DNA of 64,000 nt from Hyphomicrobium sp. (GTDB taxonomy: Bacteria; Pseudomonadota; Alphaproteobacteria; Rhizobiales; Hyphomicrobiaceae): contig JALHMJ010000004.1 in the NCBI GenBank assembly GCA_022844105.1, positions 124,001-188,000 of the forward strand, in the 5' to 3' direction. The notes under the pieces were generated by a model that worked only from the letters and a program-made list of their open reading frames with translations, ran no database searches and had not been told where the DNA came from. Each line of letters opens with the position of its first letter. The stretch's first letter is position 1. Positions 34,112 through 42,696 of this stretch are shown here, piece after piece. A program made the position numbers and the translations under genes.

Positions 34112-34137
34112 GGGGCCGCAGCGATGCGGCCCCTTTT
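34112..34137 (+). terminator. Rho-independent terminator before the coupling-protein gene
   Basis: GGGGCCGCA, loop GCGA, TGCGGCCCC, TTTT. It ends transcripts from the small membrane genes and leaves only about 27 bases for the start region of the coupling-protein gene, so some read-through is likely. Confidence 0.8.
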
Positions 34138-34164
34138 CTATGGAACGTTAGCTGGAGCACTCCC

Positions 34165-35649
34165 ATGCACTCTACCGATTTTAACGAGCAGTATCGTTTC
34201 GGCAGCGCTGGCTGGGCCGATGAGCGCCAGATGCGCGGGGCCGGTCTGTTCGGCGGGCACGGCCTTCCCATCGGCTTCATGGGACGCAAATCTATTCATC
34301 TAGAAGGCGATGCGCCGCTCATTACCTTCGGCGGTGCTGGCACTGGCAAACTCACCACAGTGATCGGGCACGTGATGTGCACCGTCAAAGACCGCTCGAT
34401 GATTGTTCTCGATCCGCGCGGTGAGATCGCGGCCACGTTTATGCCCGCGCTGGCGCGGCACAGGATTGAAGCATTCCTTTGGAATCCTTATCGCTTGCAC
34501 GGGCTTCCGTCGCATCGCTGCAATCCGCTTGATCCCATCGATCCGCGCAAACCCACCTTCCACGCCGACTGCAAGCTGGTGGCGCGCGCGCTGGTGAGCG
34601 TGACCAGCAAATCGGATGGCAAATATTTTGAGCAGCGCGGCAGTGGCTGGGTTGAGGCGATTCTAAAGTTCGATGCGGAGGTGTTCGGGCACACGAACCT
34701 TGGCAATCTTATGCGCGTGATCAATGTCATTGAGGGCGATCTAACGAACTGGGCAACGTTTTTAGAGGCCATGCGCACCTCAACTTTCGACGACGTGCGC
34801 CGCACGGCGGGGGAGATGATCACCAAGCAGCAGGATTCCCCGCGCGAGTTTGGCTCGGTGATGGGGGAGATTTACGCAAGCCTGTCATTCCTTGACGATC
34901 CAACGTTGCGTGCTTCGCTGGAAAATCCGGATTTCTCGCTGGCCGATGTTTGCAATTCTTCCAGCCCCAAGATTGTTTTCCTGATGATCCCGGCGGAATA
35001 TCTGCATCAGAGTGCCGCCTGTCTGCGCCAGTTCTTCACGGCGTGCATGCTCTATAAATCCCGCGCGCCGGGTTCGCGGCGATTGCTGATGCTGATCGAT
35101 GAAGCCGCACAGCTCGGTTCGTTCCAAGCGCTACAGCAGCTTTACACCTATGGGCGCGGAATTGGCATTCAGCCTTGGACATTCTGGCAGGATATCGGCC
35201 AGATCAGTCATAATTTTGGAGCAAGCGGCACGGACACGTTTATGGCATCCTCGCAGATGCGTCAGTTTCTTGGCACGCGCGATTTGAATACAGCGCGGCT
35301 AATTTCCAACATGCTCGGCACCGAGACGCTGGAATACGATGACACGCGCCAGCAGGAAGAAGCTTCGCGCCAAAAGCGGCTCGCCGTGCAGCGCGCGCTG
35401 CAAGGAGAGGATATGCTTTCGGCTATGCTGGAGGCCGCGCATTTCTCAAAGGCCGCGCGGATGCGCACGAAGCAATCGCGCAAGCTGCTAACCGACGAAG
35501 AGGTGCTTTCGTTGGTCTTGGATAAGCAAATCATCTTTCTGTCTGGCCGGGAACCGCTTGCGGTGCTCGCGGATCGCAAGCCGTATTTCGAATGCCCAGA
35601 GCTGGCAGGCCTGTATCTGCCCAATCCGTATCACCCGCTAAAAAAATAG
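34165..35649 (+). CDS. Type IV coupling protein (TraG/VirD4 family)
   Basis: 494 residues. These ATPases bring the relaxase-DNA complex to a type IV secretion channel. The P-loop GGAGTGKLTT (56-65) has Leu where Ser or Thr usually follows the Lys. The Walker B LLMLIDEAAQL follows, with the later family segment YTYGRGIGIQPWTFWQD. The N-terminal membrane segments common in VirD4 are missing, so the protein is short and probably soluble, perhaps anchored by the small membrane proteins upstream. No VirB/Trb genes are in the window. Confidence 0.85.
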   Translation: MHSTDFNEQYRFGSAGWADERQMRGAGLFGGHGLPIGFMGRKSIHLEGDAPLITFGGAGTGKLTTVIGHVMCTVKDRSMIVLDPRGEIAATFMPALARHRIEAFLWNPYRLHGLPSHRCNPLDPIDPRKPTFHADCKLVARALVSVTSKSDGKYFEQRGSGWVEAILKFDAEVFGHTNLGNLMRVINVIEGDLTNWATFLEAMRTSTFDDVRRTAGEMITKQQDSPREFGSVMGEIYASLSFLDDPTLRASLENPDFSLADVCNSSSPKIVFLMIPAEYLHQSAACLRQFFTACMLYKSRAPGSRRLLMLIDEAAQLGSFQALQQLYTYGRGIGIQPWTFWQDIGQISHNFGASGTDTFMASSQMRQFLGTRDLNTARLISNMLGTETLEYDDTRQQEEASRQKRLAVQRALQGEDMLSAMLEAAHFSKAARMRTKQSRKLLTDEEVLSLVLDKQIIFLSGREPLAVLADRKPYFECPELAGLYLPNPYHPLKK

Positions 35650-35803
35650 AGAGCGCATTGCGCGATGCTTTGGGCATCGCGGGATGCACGCGTGATCACT
35701 GAATCCGTGCCCGATATATTTTGGTCTTTCGCCCAATATCGGGATGGAAGTTGGGCATATGTAGAAGGCTATGAGCCAACCTGACACATAAGGAGATCAG
35801 ACC

Positions 35804-36112
35804 ATGAGTAACGAAGAAAAAAAGAAGCCGTCTTTCCACATCTTCGCTGTGCGCGATAGCGAAGACGGAAAGGCATATTTCAATCGCATCGGCACAGCCT
35901 TTCCGCACGGCGATGGAAAAGGGCACAGCCTCGATCCGTGGGCCTTTCCCGCGCCGGGTTCACGCCTCGTCATTCGAGAGCCTGAAGAACGCATTCAGGA
36001 ACTGAAAGACAAACCGCGTGATGGCGACAACCGCAACGGGGATCGCCGTGATGACAAGCGCAGTCGGGAGGAGCGCCCGCCCCGGGATACCGCTCCCCGT
36101 TATGAGCGGTGA
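35804..36112 (+). CDS. Hypothetical charged protein
   Basis: 102 residues. The first 60 look globular (FHIFAVRDSEDGKAYFNRIG; AFPAPGSRLVIRE), and the remainder is an Arg/Asp-rich disordered tail. ATG 35804 follows AAGGAG. Its end overlaps the next gene by four bases (GTGA), so they are translationally coupled. It is not recognised as a named family. Confidence 0.6.
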   Translation: MSNEEKKKPSFHIFAVRDSEDGKAYFNRIGTAFPHGDGKGHSLDPWAFPAPGSRLVIREPEERIQELKDKPRDGDNRNGDRRDDKRSREERPPRDTAPRYER

Positions 36113-36384
36113 GTAAAGAGTTTGGGCGGGCCGCTTCCGGTGTTGTGACCAAAGCGGAACTCGACCAACGCATCGCAGCTCAGCCCAAGCCAAGGGCTGA
36201 GCTGCATCTCACGCCGAATGGCTGGGAAGTGCAGGCGGTGAACACCGAGCAGTTCAAAGCCTACCGTGATCGCATCCATCATCTGCGTGAGCGACTCAAC
36301 ACGGCGCACGATACGTTGCGTGATGATCGCGCGAAGGCGCTGGTGCGCGGACGTGCCAAACAGGAATTCGACCGGGGACGGTAA
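36109..36384 (+). CDS. Hypothetical helical protein
   Basis: 91 residues, mostly helical and charged (FKAYRDRIHHLRERLNTAHD). GTG start overlapping the previous gene by four bases. Not recognised. A hairpin ACCGGGG/CCCCGGT (36371-36394) spans its stop codon and may lower read-through into the next gene. Confidence 0.55.
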   Translation: MSKEFGRAASGVVTKAELDQRIAAQPKPRAELHLTPNGWEVQAVNTEQFKAYRDRIHHLRERLNTAHDTLRDDRAKALVRGRAKQEFDRGR

Positions 36385-36418
36385 TCGCCCCGGTAACTTG
36401 TTTCCAAAGGCCATCGCC

Positions 36419-36646
36419 ATGACAACCTTCACCAAACTTGATCAAATCCGCGCGCATCTGCGACCCGAACCGCAAGCTCCGGTCAGCGTCGCAACGCTGG
36501 AAGGTGGCAAGCGCGTACAGAAGAATCTGTCCATCCTCGAAAGCGATGCCGAGCGCTTGTCGATGTTTGCCAAGCGCGATGGAATATCTCAGGCTAAACT
36601 GCTCTCAGCGGCGCTGGATGCGTATGATAGTTCTAAAGTTGGCTGA
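36419..36646 (+). CDS. Small protein, possible ribbon-helix-helix fold
   Basis: 75 residues. The stretch KRVQKNLSILESDAERLSMF, then GISQAKLLSAALDAY, resembles a beta strand plus two helices of an RHH domain, so it may bind DNA. ATG 36419 has AAAGG nine bases upstream; the frame starts at 36266 within the preceding gene. It is third in a small rightward cluster. Confidence 0.5.
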   Translation: MTTFTKLDQIRAHLRPEPQAPVSVATLEGGKRVQKNLSILESDAERLSMFAKRDGISQAKLLSAALDAYDSSKVG

Positions 36647-37094
36647 GATCAGTAGCGCCGAGTTGTGTACTAAAGGATGTGCAATAGGCTGCGAGCGTCG
36701 CCTTCACGGCAGGATAGATGTCTCGCCGTTTTTGCCCCTGACCGATCTCTCTACCGCCGTGCGGATCGCCAAGACGGGAGAGCCCAAGAATCATTTGTCC
36801 AAGTATTGCGGGCGGTCGATACCAATCCGTTCCGGCAATAAACGGTATGGGATGGCTGGCGTCGGTCTGCACATGCTTGGTGCCATTACAAATGGCGCGA
36901 ACGACGTCAAACGAATCTCCGCATGCTGCGCGCATTGTAGTTTCTATGCTCGTCAGCCCCGCGCTCTTCAGATGATCCTTTATGTGAAAGGTGGCAATGC
37001 AGGAAAGGTAAGCAAGACGCCGTGACTGGGGCGCGCGCTTGAACTCGGCGACGGTCGGTAGAACGATTTCGTCCATAAATCCCTGAGGCGTCAT
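36633..37094 (-). CDS. Hypothetical protein
   Basis: 153 residues, not recognised. The segment LAYLSCIATFHIKDHLK, then CNGTKHVQTDASHPIPF, looks like a conserved helical domain of cytosolic cargo proteins. It overlaps the preceding gene tail-to-tail by 14 bases. No signal peptide. Confidence 0.6.
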   Translation of the reverse strand: MTPQGFMDEIVLPTVAEFKRAPQSRRLAYLSCIATFHIKDHLKSAGLTSIETTMRAACGDSFDVVRAICNGTKHVQTDASHPIPFIAGTDWYRPPAILGQMILGLSRLGDPHGGREIGQGQKRRDIYPAVKATLAAYCTSFSTQLGATDLSQL

Positions 37095-37229
37095 AGTTAT
37101 CTTGCTCTTATAAACGTACTAATGATCGGCTTGCGCGCGAAATATATAGCGCTTTAGCATTCGGAAGAACTCCCAGGCATCAAGCTTAGCCATGCTCTCT
37201 TGCGCCGATGGTCAGCAGGAGGCCCTGAA

Positions 37230-38258
37230 TTGCGAACGACACTGTCCATCCTCGGCATCTGTGCCGCGCTGGTCATGTGCGCGGTATCCGGCGCGATGAA
37301 CTATCTGTTCATGGCCTCTCTCGGCAAAACGCCGCTTGAGGGGCAGGTGCTGGGCGCGGCCTCGGCGGCGGCCGATGTGCTGAAGGCGCTGCTGCCATTC
37401 TTCATTGCGTGGAGTTGGGAAGCGCGGCGCATGGTGCCTGCCGTGAGCGGCACTATTGTCTTTCTATTCTTTGCCGGTTTTTCCCTGTTCAGCGCCATCG
37501 GTTTTGCTGCGGATAATCGCGGCAGTTTAGTCGATGGCCGAAAAAGTCTCTCCGAAGAATACAATCGTGTGCAGCTTGCCTTGAGTGACTCAGAAGCACG
37601 TCGCGTGGCACTGCCGTCACACCGCCCCGTGACGGTCGTCGCTGAGGAAATTGAAGTTCAACGTCAGAACCGTCGCTGGAGCGCGACACAAGACTGTCGA
37701 AACGCGACCGAAACCGAGAGCCGGGCATTCTGCGCCGAATATTTTCGCCTGCGCTCCGAATTGGCGGCGGCGCAAGAGTCAGAGATACTATCCGCTCACA
37801 TCATCTCGTTGCAGGCTCAAAGCGGCAAGCTCCGCGAAAATCGTGCAGAGCAAGACATCGATCCGCAAGTATCGCTCCTTAGCCGCATCACGGGGCGAGA
37901 TGTTGAGTCGGTGCAACTGACTCTGACGATTGCCGTGGCGCTTCTCGTCGAGATCGGAGCTTCGCTGGGCCTTTTTTTGGCCAGCGGGCATCGTGCTGGC
38001 CTGCAATCCCGCTGCGCTACGCCCGCTGCAAACAAACCTATCGGCTCCATCGAAGATTTTTGCCTAAAAGGGCTTATTCCAATGAAAGGCGCGAACTTCA
38101 GTCTTAAAACGCTGTTCATGGGATATCAGCAGTGGTGCAAGGACGGCGGCTTGCAGGCATTGCCAGAGGCTATATTCAGGCGAGAGTTTGACTTGCTTTG
38201 CGGAGCAGTAGGTCTGAAGGTTCGACAAGGCGTCTTGCACGACATCGCGCTTATTTAA
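37230..38258 (+). CDS. Multi-pass membrane protein with coiled coil
   Basis: 342 residues. Membrane segments are near residues 5-25, 40-60, 68-90 and 230-252, a coiled-coil domain lies between about 100 and 215, and the C-terminal 80 residues look globular (SLKTLFMGYQQWCKDGG). The start is TTG 37230, decided by AGGAGG seven bases upstream; the frame opens at 37200. Similar membrane proteins accompany mobilization genes, but I cannot name the family. Confidence 0.6.
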   Translation: MRTTLSILGICAALVMCAVSGAMNYLFMASLGKTPLEGQVLGAASAAADVLKALLPFFIAWSWEARRMVPAVSGTIVFLFFAGFSLFSAIGFAADNRGSLVDGRKSLSEEYNRVQLALSDSEARRVALPSHRPVTVVAEEIEVQRQNRRWSATQDCRNATETESRAFCAEYFRLRSELAAAQESEILSAHIISLQAQSGKLRENRAEQDIDPQVSLLSRITGRDVESVQLTLTIAVALLVEIGASLGLFLASGHRAGLQSRCATPAANKPIGSIEDFCLKGLIPMKGANFSLKTLFMGYQQWCKDGGLQALPEAIFRREFDLLCGAVGLKVRQGVLHDIALI

Positions 38259-38276
38259 CGCAAAGCATGCAGAGGC

Positions 38277-38699
38277 ATGAGGGGGGGGGGGAGGTTGAAA
38301 ACGTTTCTCAAAAAGGACTTCGAAACACCTGATGGCGAGAGGAAATTCACGCTCCTGGGACGCGCTTGGCTTGATGATAATGGCGGTACCATCGAATATG
38401 CGGTGCAAGATAGCGAGCGTGAGATAGTTCGCATCACAGTGCCGATTAGTAGAATAGACCTCGACTCCGTCGAAGTCATAACTATCGTACTGGTGGCTCC
38501 ATACGGAAAATGTTTGGCGCAAAAACTCTGGAACTATTCGATTGGCCAAATTGACGAGTGCCTGAAAAAAGCAAAGGTCTACGATAAAAACATGGATTGG
38601 CCTGATTGGCTCAGAGTTATGACGGCATGTCTGCAGACCAACGGAAATGCTACCGCGTCTGATATCGTAAAAGCGCTGTTGGATTGCGTTTGGGCATAG
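38277..38699 (+). CDS. Hypothetical protein with a G11 tract at the start codon
   Basis: 140 residues, not recognised (FTLLGRAWLDDNGGTIEYAV; SIGQIDECLKKAKVYDK). Right after the ATG comes a run of eleven G (38281-38291). A one-base change in that run would shift the frame and abolish the protein, so expression may be phase-variable; a sequencing artefact is the other explanation. The gene starts 18 bases after the membrane protein. Confidence 0.55.
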   Translation: MRGGGRLKTFLKKDFETPDGERKFTLLGRAWLDDNGGTIEYAVQDSEREIVRITVPISRIDLDSVEVITIVLVAPYGKCLAQKLWNYSIGQIDECLKKAKVYDKNMDWPDWLRVMTACLQTNGNATASDIVKALLDCVWA

Positions 38700-38702
38700 C
38701 TA

Positions 38703-38954
38703 TTACGGCGAACTCGGCCCTGAGCCATCGGTTGGCAAGCCGATAGCCATAATACGTGACGCTCCGCGCATCGCCATGGATAGGCCAACGACGAAAACGG
38801 GAGACGCCGCTACTACCAACGCCACTTCGGTATTGAAGATGCATGTAATCACTGCTCCAGCGCAGGTGATTCTAAGGCCAGTAGCGTCCGAAGCGCTTTT
38901 GATATAACTGTCTGACGCTTTCTTAATTGCGTCTGATAAATTTTTACGATCCAT
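38703..38954 (-). CDS. Small membrane protein
   Basis: 83 residues with a hydrophobic region (TEVALVVAASPVFVVGLSMAM) and a basic helical N-terminus (RKNLSDAIKKASDSYIKSA). Start ATG 38954 with AAGAAG upstream. Convergent with the previous gene, three bases apart. Downstream of the relaxase on the other side; not recognised. Confidence 0.5.
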   Translation of the reverse strand: MDRKNLSDAIKKASDSYIKSASDATGLRITCAGAVITCIFNTEVALVVAASPVFVVGLSMAMRGASRIMAIGLPTDGSGPSSP

Positions 38955-39025
38955 AACTTCTTGCAAATTTTATTTTTCAATCTTTTATTATTGAATTTGC
39001 TAAGTCAATTAAAAATATTCCGAGA

Positions 39026-40381
39026 CTATCGTTCTTGATCCAAATCCCGTTTTCGTCCGGCGCGCGGCGAGCGCTCTCCCTTGCGCAAGCGCTCGATGCG
39101 ATCTTCTGTTGATGGCGCAGGGCGAGCTTCTTGCGCGAATGCCCTCGACACTTTTGGTATAGCTTCGGGCTTCGCAATTTGCTTTGCCGCCTGCTGATCG
39201 GCGCGCAGTTCCTTGAACAGCGCGGCATGACGATCCCGCACGGCCTTGATCTGCGCTTGCAGGGCTTGACGGTCTTTCATCTGTGCCTCGATCAAGGTCT
39301 GGCGCTGTGCGCGGTCGCGGGCGAGTGCTTCGTAGGCTTCGCGCTCGTTCTGCTTTTGGGTTTCGGTGTGTTTGCCGGAAAGACGGCTCCACACGCCTTT
39401 CACGCCGCGATCAAACCGTGAGGCCCGCGCACTAGACTCTTTTGCCCACCTTTGTTCCTGCTTGGATCGTAGCTGCGAGCGCTCGTCCCGATGCTGCTGC
39501 ACCATAACAAGGCGCGATTGGTCGAGCGGACGCAGATCACGCCGTTTCTGTTCTTGAGCCTCTTGGCGCAGGCGCAGAAGATTGGAGCGGAGATCTTTGG
39601 CAAGCTGAGCCTTGCCTGCCTCCACACTGGGGAAAGCGTCGGGTGAGCCAAGGCGCTTTTCGATGTCCTTAGTTTTCTTTCCGGTATAGCGGGCCACGGA
39701 GAGCACTTCGCCTTCCGAAGTGATGGCGACATGGCCGCGCCTGTCGCCCTTGGCCAATGTTATCCCGCGCGCTTTCAGCGCCAGCACAAATGCGGCTTTG
39801 GAATCCGACACCGCCCAGCATTCCCGCATCACGACTTTAAGGTCGCGGGCATCAACGCCCATGCGCTTGGCTTGCTGCCATTCTTTCAGAGTGAAGTTGC
39901 GAGGATCGGCTTCGCGGCTATTCATAAGCCCGCGCGGCATCTTCCAGCCATTTTCCAGATACAGCTCGCGCGAAAGATCACGCATCTTGTTCTTGAAGAA
40001 GGGAAGGTTTTTAGCCGTCATGGTTTCCGCATCAATTCGGCTCCAGACGGCATGGGCATGGCGGCGGCCTTCCTTCTCGTGAAAGACCACAATTCTTGGC
40101 TGGTCTTTCAACCCATTCTTTTCTTCAATACGCGCGATAGCGTTTTCAAACACATCAACGCCCACGCGCTCTAGTGGCGGCGGATTGAGCGATACGGAAA
40201 ACAGGAACTGCTTGCAGCGCGTGCCTTTGCTGACGGCATAGGCTTCTTTCAGCGCGGCAACGATGTCATCCGAAACAAAGCCCCGGATTTCATGCACTTC
40301 CACGTGTTCATTGTCCTCCATCTTCATCAGATGCAGACCGAGCTGCTTGCCGCCCCCGCGCTGTGATGCTTTGAGGATCAT
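39026..40381 (-). CDS. Relaxase / mobilization nuclease
   Basis: 451 residues. Relaxases nick oriT and carry the DNA strand into the recipient. The three-His metal site is visible as HEKEGRRHAHAVW (His101, His108, His110). The N-terminal ILKASQRGGGKQLGLHLMK and RGFVSDDI are typical of a relaxase group common in alphaproteobacterial elements. The last 180 residues are a charged coiled coil. The catalytic Tyr is not certain; Tyr48 is a candidate. It lies six bases downstream of the MobC-like gene on the same strand. Confidence 0.88.
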   Translation of the reverse strand: MILKASQRGGGKQLGLHLMKMEDNEHVEVHEIRGFVSDDIVAALKEAYAVSKGTRCKQFLFSVSLNPPPLERVGVDVFENAIARIEEKNGLKDQPRIVVFHEKEGRRHAHAVWSRIDAETMTAKNLPFFKNKMRDLSRELYLENGWKMPRGLMNSREADPRNFTLKEWQQAKRMGVDARDLKVVMRECWAVSDSKAAFVLALKARGITLAKGDRRGHVAITSEGEVLSVARYTGKKTKDIEKRLGSPDAFPSVEAGKAQLAKDLRSNLLRLRQEAQEQKRRDLRPLDQSRLVMVQQHRDERSQLRSKQEQRWAKESSARASRFDRGVKGVWSRLSGKHTETQKQNEREAYEALARDRAQRQTLIEAQMKDRQALQAQIKAVRDRHAALFKELRADQQAAKQIAKPEAIPKVSRAFAQEARPAPSTEDRIERLRKGERSPRAGRKRDLDQER

Positions 40382-40387
40382 CCGGGC

Positions 40388-40759
40388 CTACCTTTCCGGG
40401 ATGCCAAGCGCCTTCATCAGCATGGACTTCATGTCCGCGATATCGTGGCAGGCTTTTATGATGGCAGCTTCTGTATCGGGGCTGAGAGGCATTACGCCCG
40501 AAGCGATGCCGTAGGCGATCTGATTTAGGGCCGTTGCAGTAGGGCCGAGATTGGCCAACACCTGCGGAATAGCCTTTGCTGACTGACTGCGGCCTATCTT
40601 GGTTGGCTTGTTATTGTCGTTCGCTGGGAAAAGCCGCGCTCGCGCGTAAGCGCTAATTGGCTGGCGACCTGCGCGCAACTCAAGTTCGGCCCGCTGTTCA
40701 GACGACAGGGGCACGGATAGAATCCGACGCCGAGATTGTTTTGGCTGGTGTTCGGGCAT
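40388..40759 (-). CDS. mobC: MobC-like relaxosome accessory protein
   Basis: 123 residues, basic. The first part forms an RHH-like unit (ILSVPLSSEQRAELELRAG, then ISAYARARLF), followed by the segment LGPTATALNQIAYGIASG seen in MobC proteins that help the relaxase open oriT. I start at ATG 40759 rather than 40780. With the relaxase six bases downstream it makes a mobilization operon; oriT should lie just upstream, within 40760-41087. Confidence 0.8.
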   Translation of the reverse strand: MPEHQPKQSRRRILSVPLSSEQRAELELRAGRQPISAYARARLFPANDNNKPTKIGRSQSAKAIPQVLANLGPTATALNQIAYGIASGVMPLSPDTEAAIIKACHDIADMKSMLMKALGIPER

Positions 40760-41087
40760 GATGCCCGAACAGTGCCACACTCCCTCGACCCTACTGGGCG
40801 AATGTTAGTAGTATCACTTATAATTGACAGTGTACGGAGTAATGACTATATCTCTGGACTATTATCAACAACCGCAGCTTCAAGCACCGTGTTCCAATGC
40901 GTTAGGATTTCGAGCAATTGGTTCGATGTAGCTGTGTTTAGGTGCACCACCCTAAACCTCCGGCCGAGAGGCTACAGCGAACACCACGGCCAAGCGTGGC
41001 GCGGGGAGACGGAGTTTTGACGTCCGTGCTTGGTGCAAGTCGGACTTCCGCAATCACGCCAAACTTCCTAGCCCCTCAGCACCGAAA
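40760..41087. other. Gene-free region: probable oriT and right end of the island
   Basis: About 330 bases upstream of the MobC-like gene with no supported gene. The left half is AT-rich (40800-40870) as expected for an origin of transfer, and an inverted repeat GTTTAGG / CCTAAAC (40935-40957) with GGTGCACC inside is present. The right half is chromosomal in composition. Neither a nic site nor attR could be fixed. Confidence 0.45.
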
Positions 41088-41390
41088 TCATCCAGGCAAG
41101 CACAGCCAGGCGCCCAAGCAGGTTTTGGGTGTCGTCACTTGGCACGCCATCTGCGACGAGCGACACGTCGTTGTGCTTGAGCCGTCTTCGCACTTCATGC
41201 TAACAGGACCCTTGCCCACGCGGCCCTGCCCATAGATGATGTTGGCAAGACCGTTCTTTGCGAATAGTTCGGCAATATCGTGTGTGACGGCTTCGCCAAC
41301 CGCTCCCACGGTGACGCAGTCGGCGCGGACCGGCGCCGACAGTGCGCAGATCAGCGCGGTGGCGGCCAAACCCAGTTTCAAAGAACGCAT
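41088..41390 (-). CDS. Small exported protein
   Basis: 100 residues with a signal peptide (LGLAATALICALSAPVRADC). Six cysteines in the mature part are compatible with disulfides (ADC, MKC, TTC, MAC, KTC, WLC). It is not recognised. Its GC-rich codon use fits the chromosome, so it is taken as the first gene to the right of the island. Confidence 0.55.
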   Translation of the reverse strand: MRSLKLGLAATALICALSAPVRADCVTVGAVGEAVTHDIAELFAKNGLANIIYGQGRVGKGPVSMKCEDGSSTTTCRSSQMACQVTTPKTCLGAWLCLPG

Positions 41391-41542
41391 TTGCCCCTCC
41401 GAGAAGTCGTCTATCCCGGCTGGAAACTAGTTGAGCCCATGTCCCTCAACAACAGGCTCGACGGCCGGTTCGCTGAATTTACCCGCATCAAACCCGAAAG
41501 CGTGCCGCATCTGCCACGCATCCGGCGCATACCACACCATCA

Positions 41543-42274
41543 TCATGGTGCAATCGACCGCGGCGGCCCGGTCCGCCCGTGCCGAATGGCGGCGACAAGC
41601 AAGATGAAGAGCAGCAATGCGTTCAGCATATGCCACAGAGCGTGCGTGCCCCGCGCCCGTCCGAGCGCCGATGTCACGCTGCAAAACTCAAAGTCGACCG
41701 TCCTCAAGGTCAGCGAAACCGCAAAGATCGCGCCCGCCGTCACAATCAGCGAGCCGGCTTCGTGGCGACGGATCACGAGCGCAAACCCGACCAGAAGCAA
41801 CGCGGCCAGTGCCGGTACGTAGCCGAGCGAGCCGTTGAAGCACGGCCGCCCTGCTGCCGCTGTGATCGGCAGAAGCGCTGGATCGCAGGGGATCGCGCCC
41901 CCGACGCGCATCGCGGCGACAAACAACCCGAGCGCGACAGCAACACCAACGAACGACACGCCAAGAAAACGCCGCAACGCATAGGCAAGATACGCGATCA
42001 TGAAAATGCCGATCGGCGCGGTGTCGGCCACCGACGCCCATCGCGTTGCTGTGGTGTGAAACAGGAAGCTGCCGACGCCGATAATGAACACGATGACAAT
42101 AAGGGCCCACTCGACCCGCCGTGTTGCCGCGTCCGCGGTTCGAGACAGATAAACGGCGGCAGCGGCGGCAGCGATCAGGAACGCAACATTGGACATCGCG
42201 TTGAAAGGTTCGGCCCAGAATTGAGGCTCACCGGCCCGCTCGCAATACGCGAATATTTTCTCGGTCCAGTCCAT
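41543..42274 (-). CDS. Ceramidase-like integral membrane hydrolase
   Basis: 243 residues, about seven membrane segments. It matches the alkaline ceramidase (CREST) family: YCERAGEPQFWAEPFNAMSN at the N-terminus, GSFLFHTTATRWASVAD with the His and Asp of the zinc site, and THALWHMLNA near the C-terminus with the other histidines. The family hydrolyses amide-linked lipids; bacterial members may act on ceramides or other acyl amides. The start is ATG 42274. Confidence 0.85.
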   Translation of the reverse strand: MDWTEKIFAYCERAGEPQFWAEPFNAMSNVAFLIAAAAAAVYLSRTADAATRRVEWALIVIVFIIGVGSFLFHTTATRWASVADTAPIGIFMIAYLAYALRRFLGVSFVGVAVALGLFVAAMRVGGAIPCDPALLPITAAAGRPCFNGSLGYVPALAALLLVGFALVIRRHEAGSLIVTAGAIFAVSLTLRTVDFEFCSVTSALGRARGTHALWHMLNALLLFILLVAAIRHGRTGPPRSIAP

Positions 42275-42403
42275 GTCGATCCTGGGCTCGGCCCCGTTGC
42301 AAATTCATCGGTATCGCGACGTTGCATACCTGCGAATAGAAAATTGAGCCCGCCGTCGATATTATCTCAGCATCGCGACAGCTGCGACCCAGAGAGGTGT
42401 CTT

Positions 42404-42688
42404 ATGAAGTCGAACATTTTCGCCGTAGCGGTTCTGTTCGCTGTCCCCGTTCCGCTTGCCGCTCAGGACAGCGCCGTTACGCCTCGCCAAGTCCGCGAAG
42501 GAAAAGTGACAGCCTGCAGCTCGTACGGTCACAAGTGCTACACGGCCAAGCTTGTGCGCTCTCCCGTCGGATGGAAAATGCGTTTGAATGGCGGCACGCT
42601 GATTGATTGCAGCGTGACATGCCAGGACACGCTGCGGATTGAGACGGTCGATTTTTGGCAAGATCAACGCGAACGCGGAACGGATTGA
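42404..42688 (+). CDS. Small exported protein with disulfide-type cysteines
   Basis: 94 residues with a signal peptide (FAVAVLFAVPVPLAAQD). Four cysteines (TACSSYGHKCYTAK; LIDCSVTCQDTLR) probably form two disulfides. ATG 42404 has GAGAGG upstream. A frame open back to 41579 is antisense to the ceramidase gene and is discarded. Function unknown; typical of small periplasmic proteins of Hyphomicrobiales. Confidence 0.65.
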   Translation: MKSNIFAVAVLFAVPVPLAAQDSAVTPRQVREGKVTACSSYGHKCYTAKLVRSPVGWKMRLNGGTLIDCSVTCQDTLRIETVDFWQDQRERGTD

Positions 42689-42696
42689 TCAGCGCT

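Larger units (their letters stand above)
15370..41040. mobile_element. Integrated mobilizable element beside tRNA-Leu (right end approximate)
   Basis: The left end abuts the 3' end of tRNA-Leu next to a large serine recombinase. Inside are two phage-defence modules, a resolvase, many unknown genes, a coupling protein, a relaxase and a MobC-like protein. Composition is more AT-rich than the flanks. No VirB/TrbC-type secretion genes are seen, so transfer would need helper machinery. The right end lies after the MobC-like gene (40759) and before the chromosomal-looking gene ending at 41088. I found no convincing direct repeat of the tRNA end there, so 41040 is only a mark. Confidence 0.7.

Noticed and set aside
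38064-38549. 161-codon minus-strand frame
   Set aside because: Antisense to the end of the membrane protein gene and to the G11 gene, which have better starts and fit the rightward gene order.
40935-40957. Inverted repeat with GGTGCACC as the right attachment site
   Set aside because: It shares only GCACCA directly with the tRNA end, which can occur by chance, and it may belong to oriT instead.
41579-42403. N-terminal 275 codons of the frame ending at 42688
   Set aside because: Antisense to the ceramidase-like gene. Only the last 94 codons, beginning with a signal peptide after a ribosome binding site, look real.
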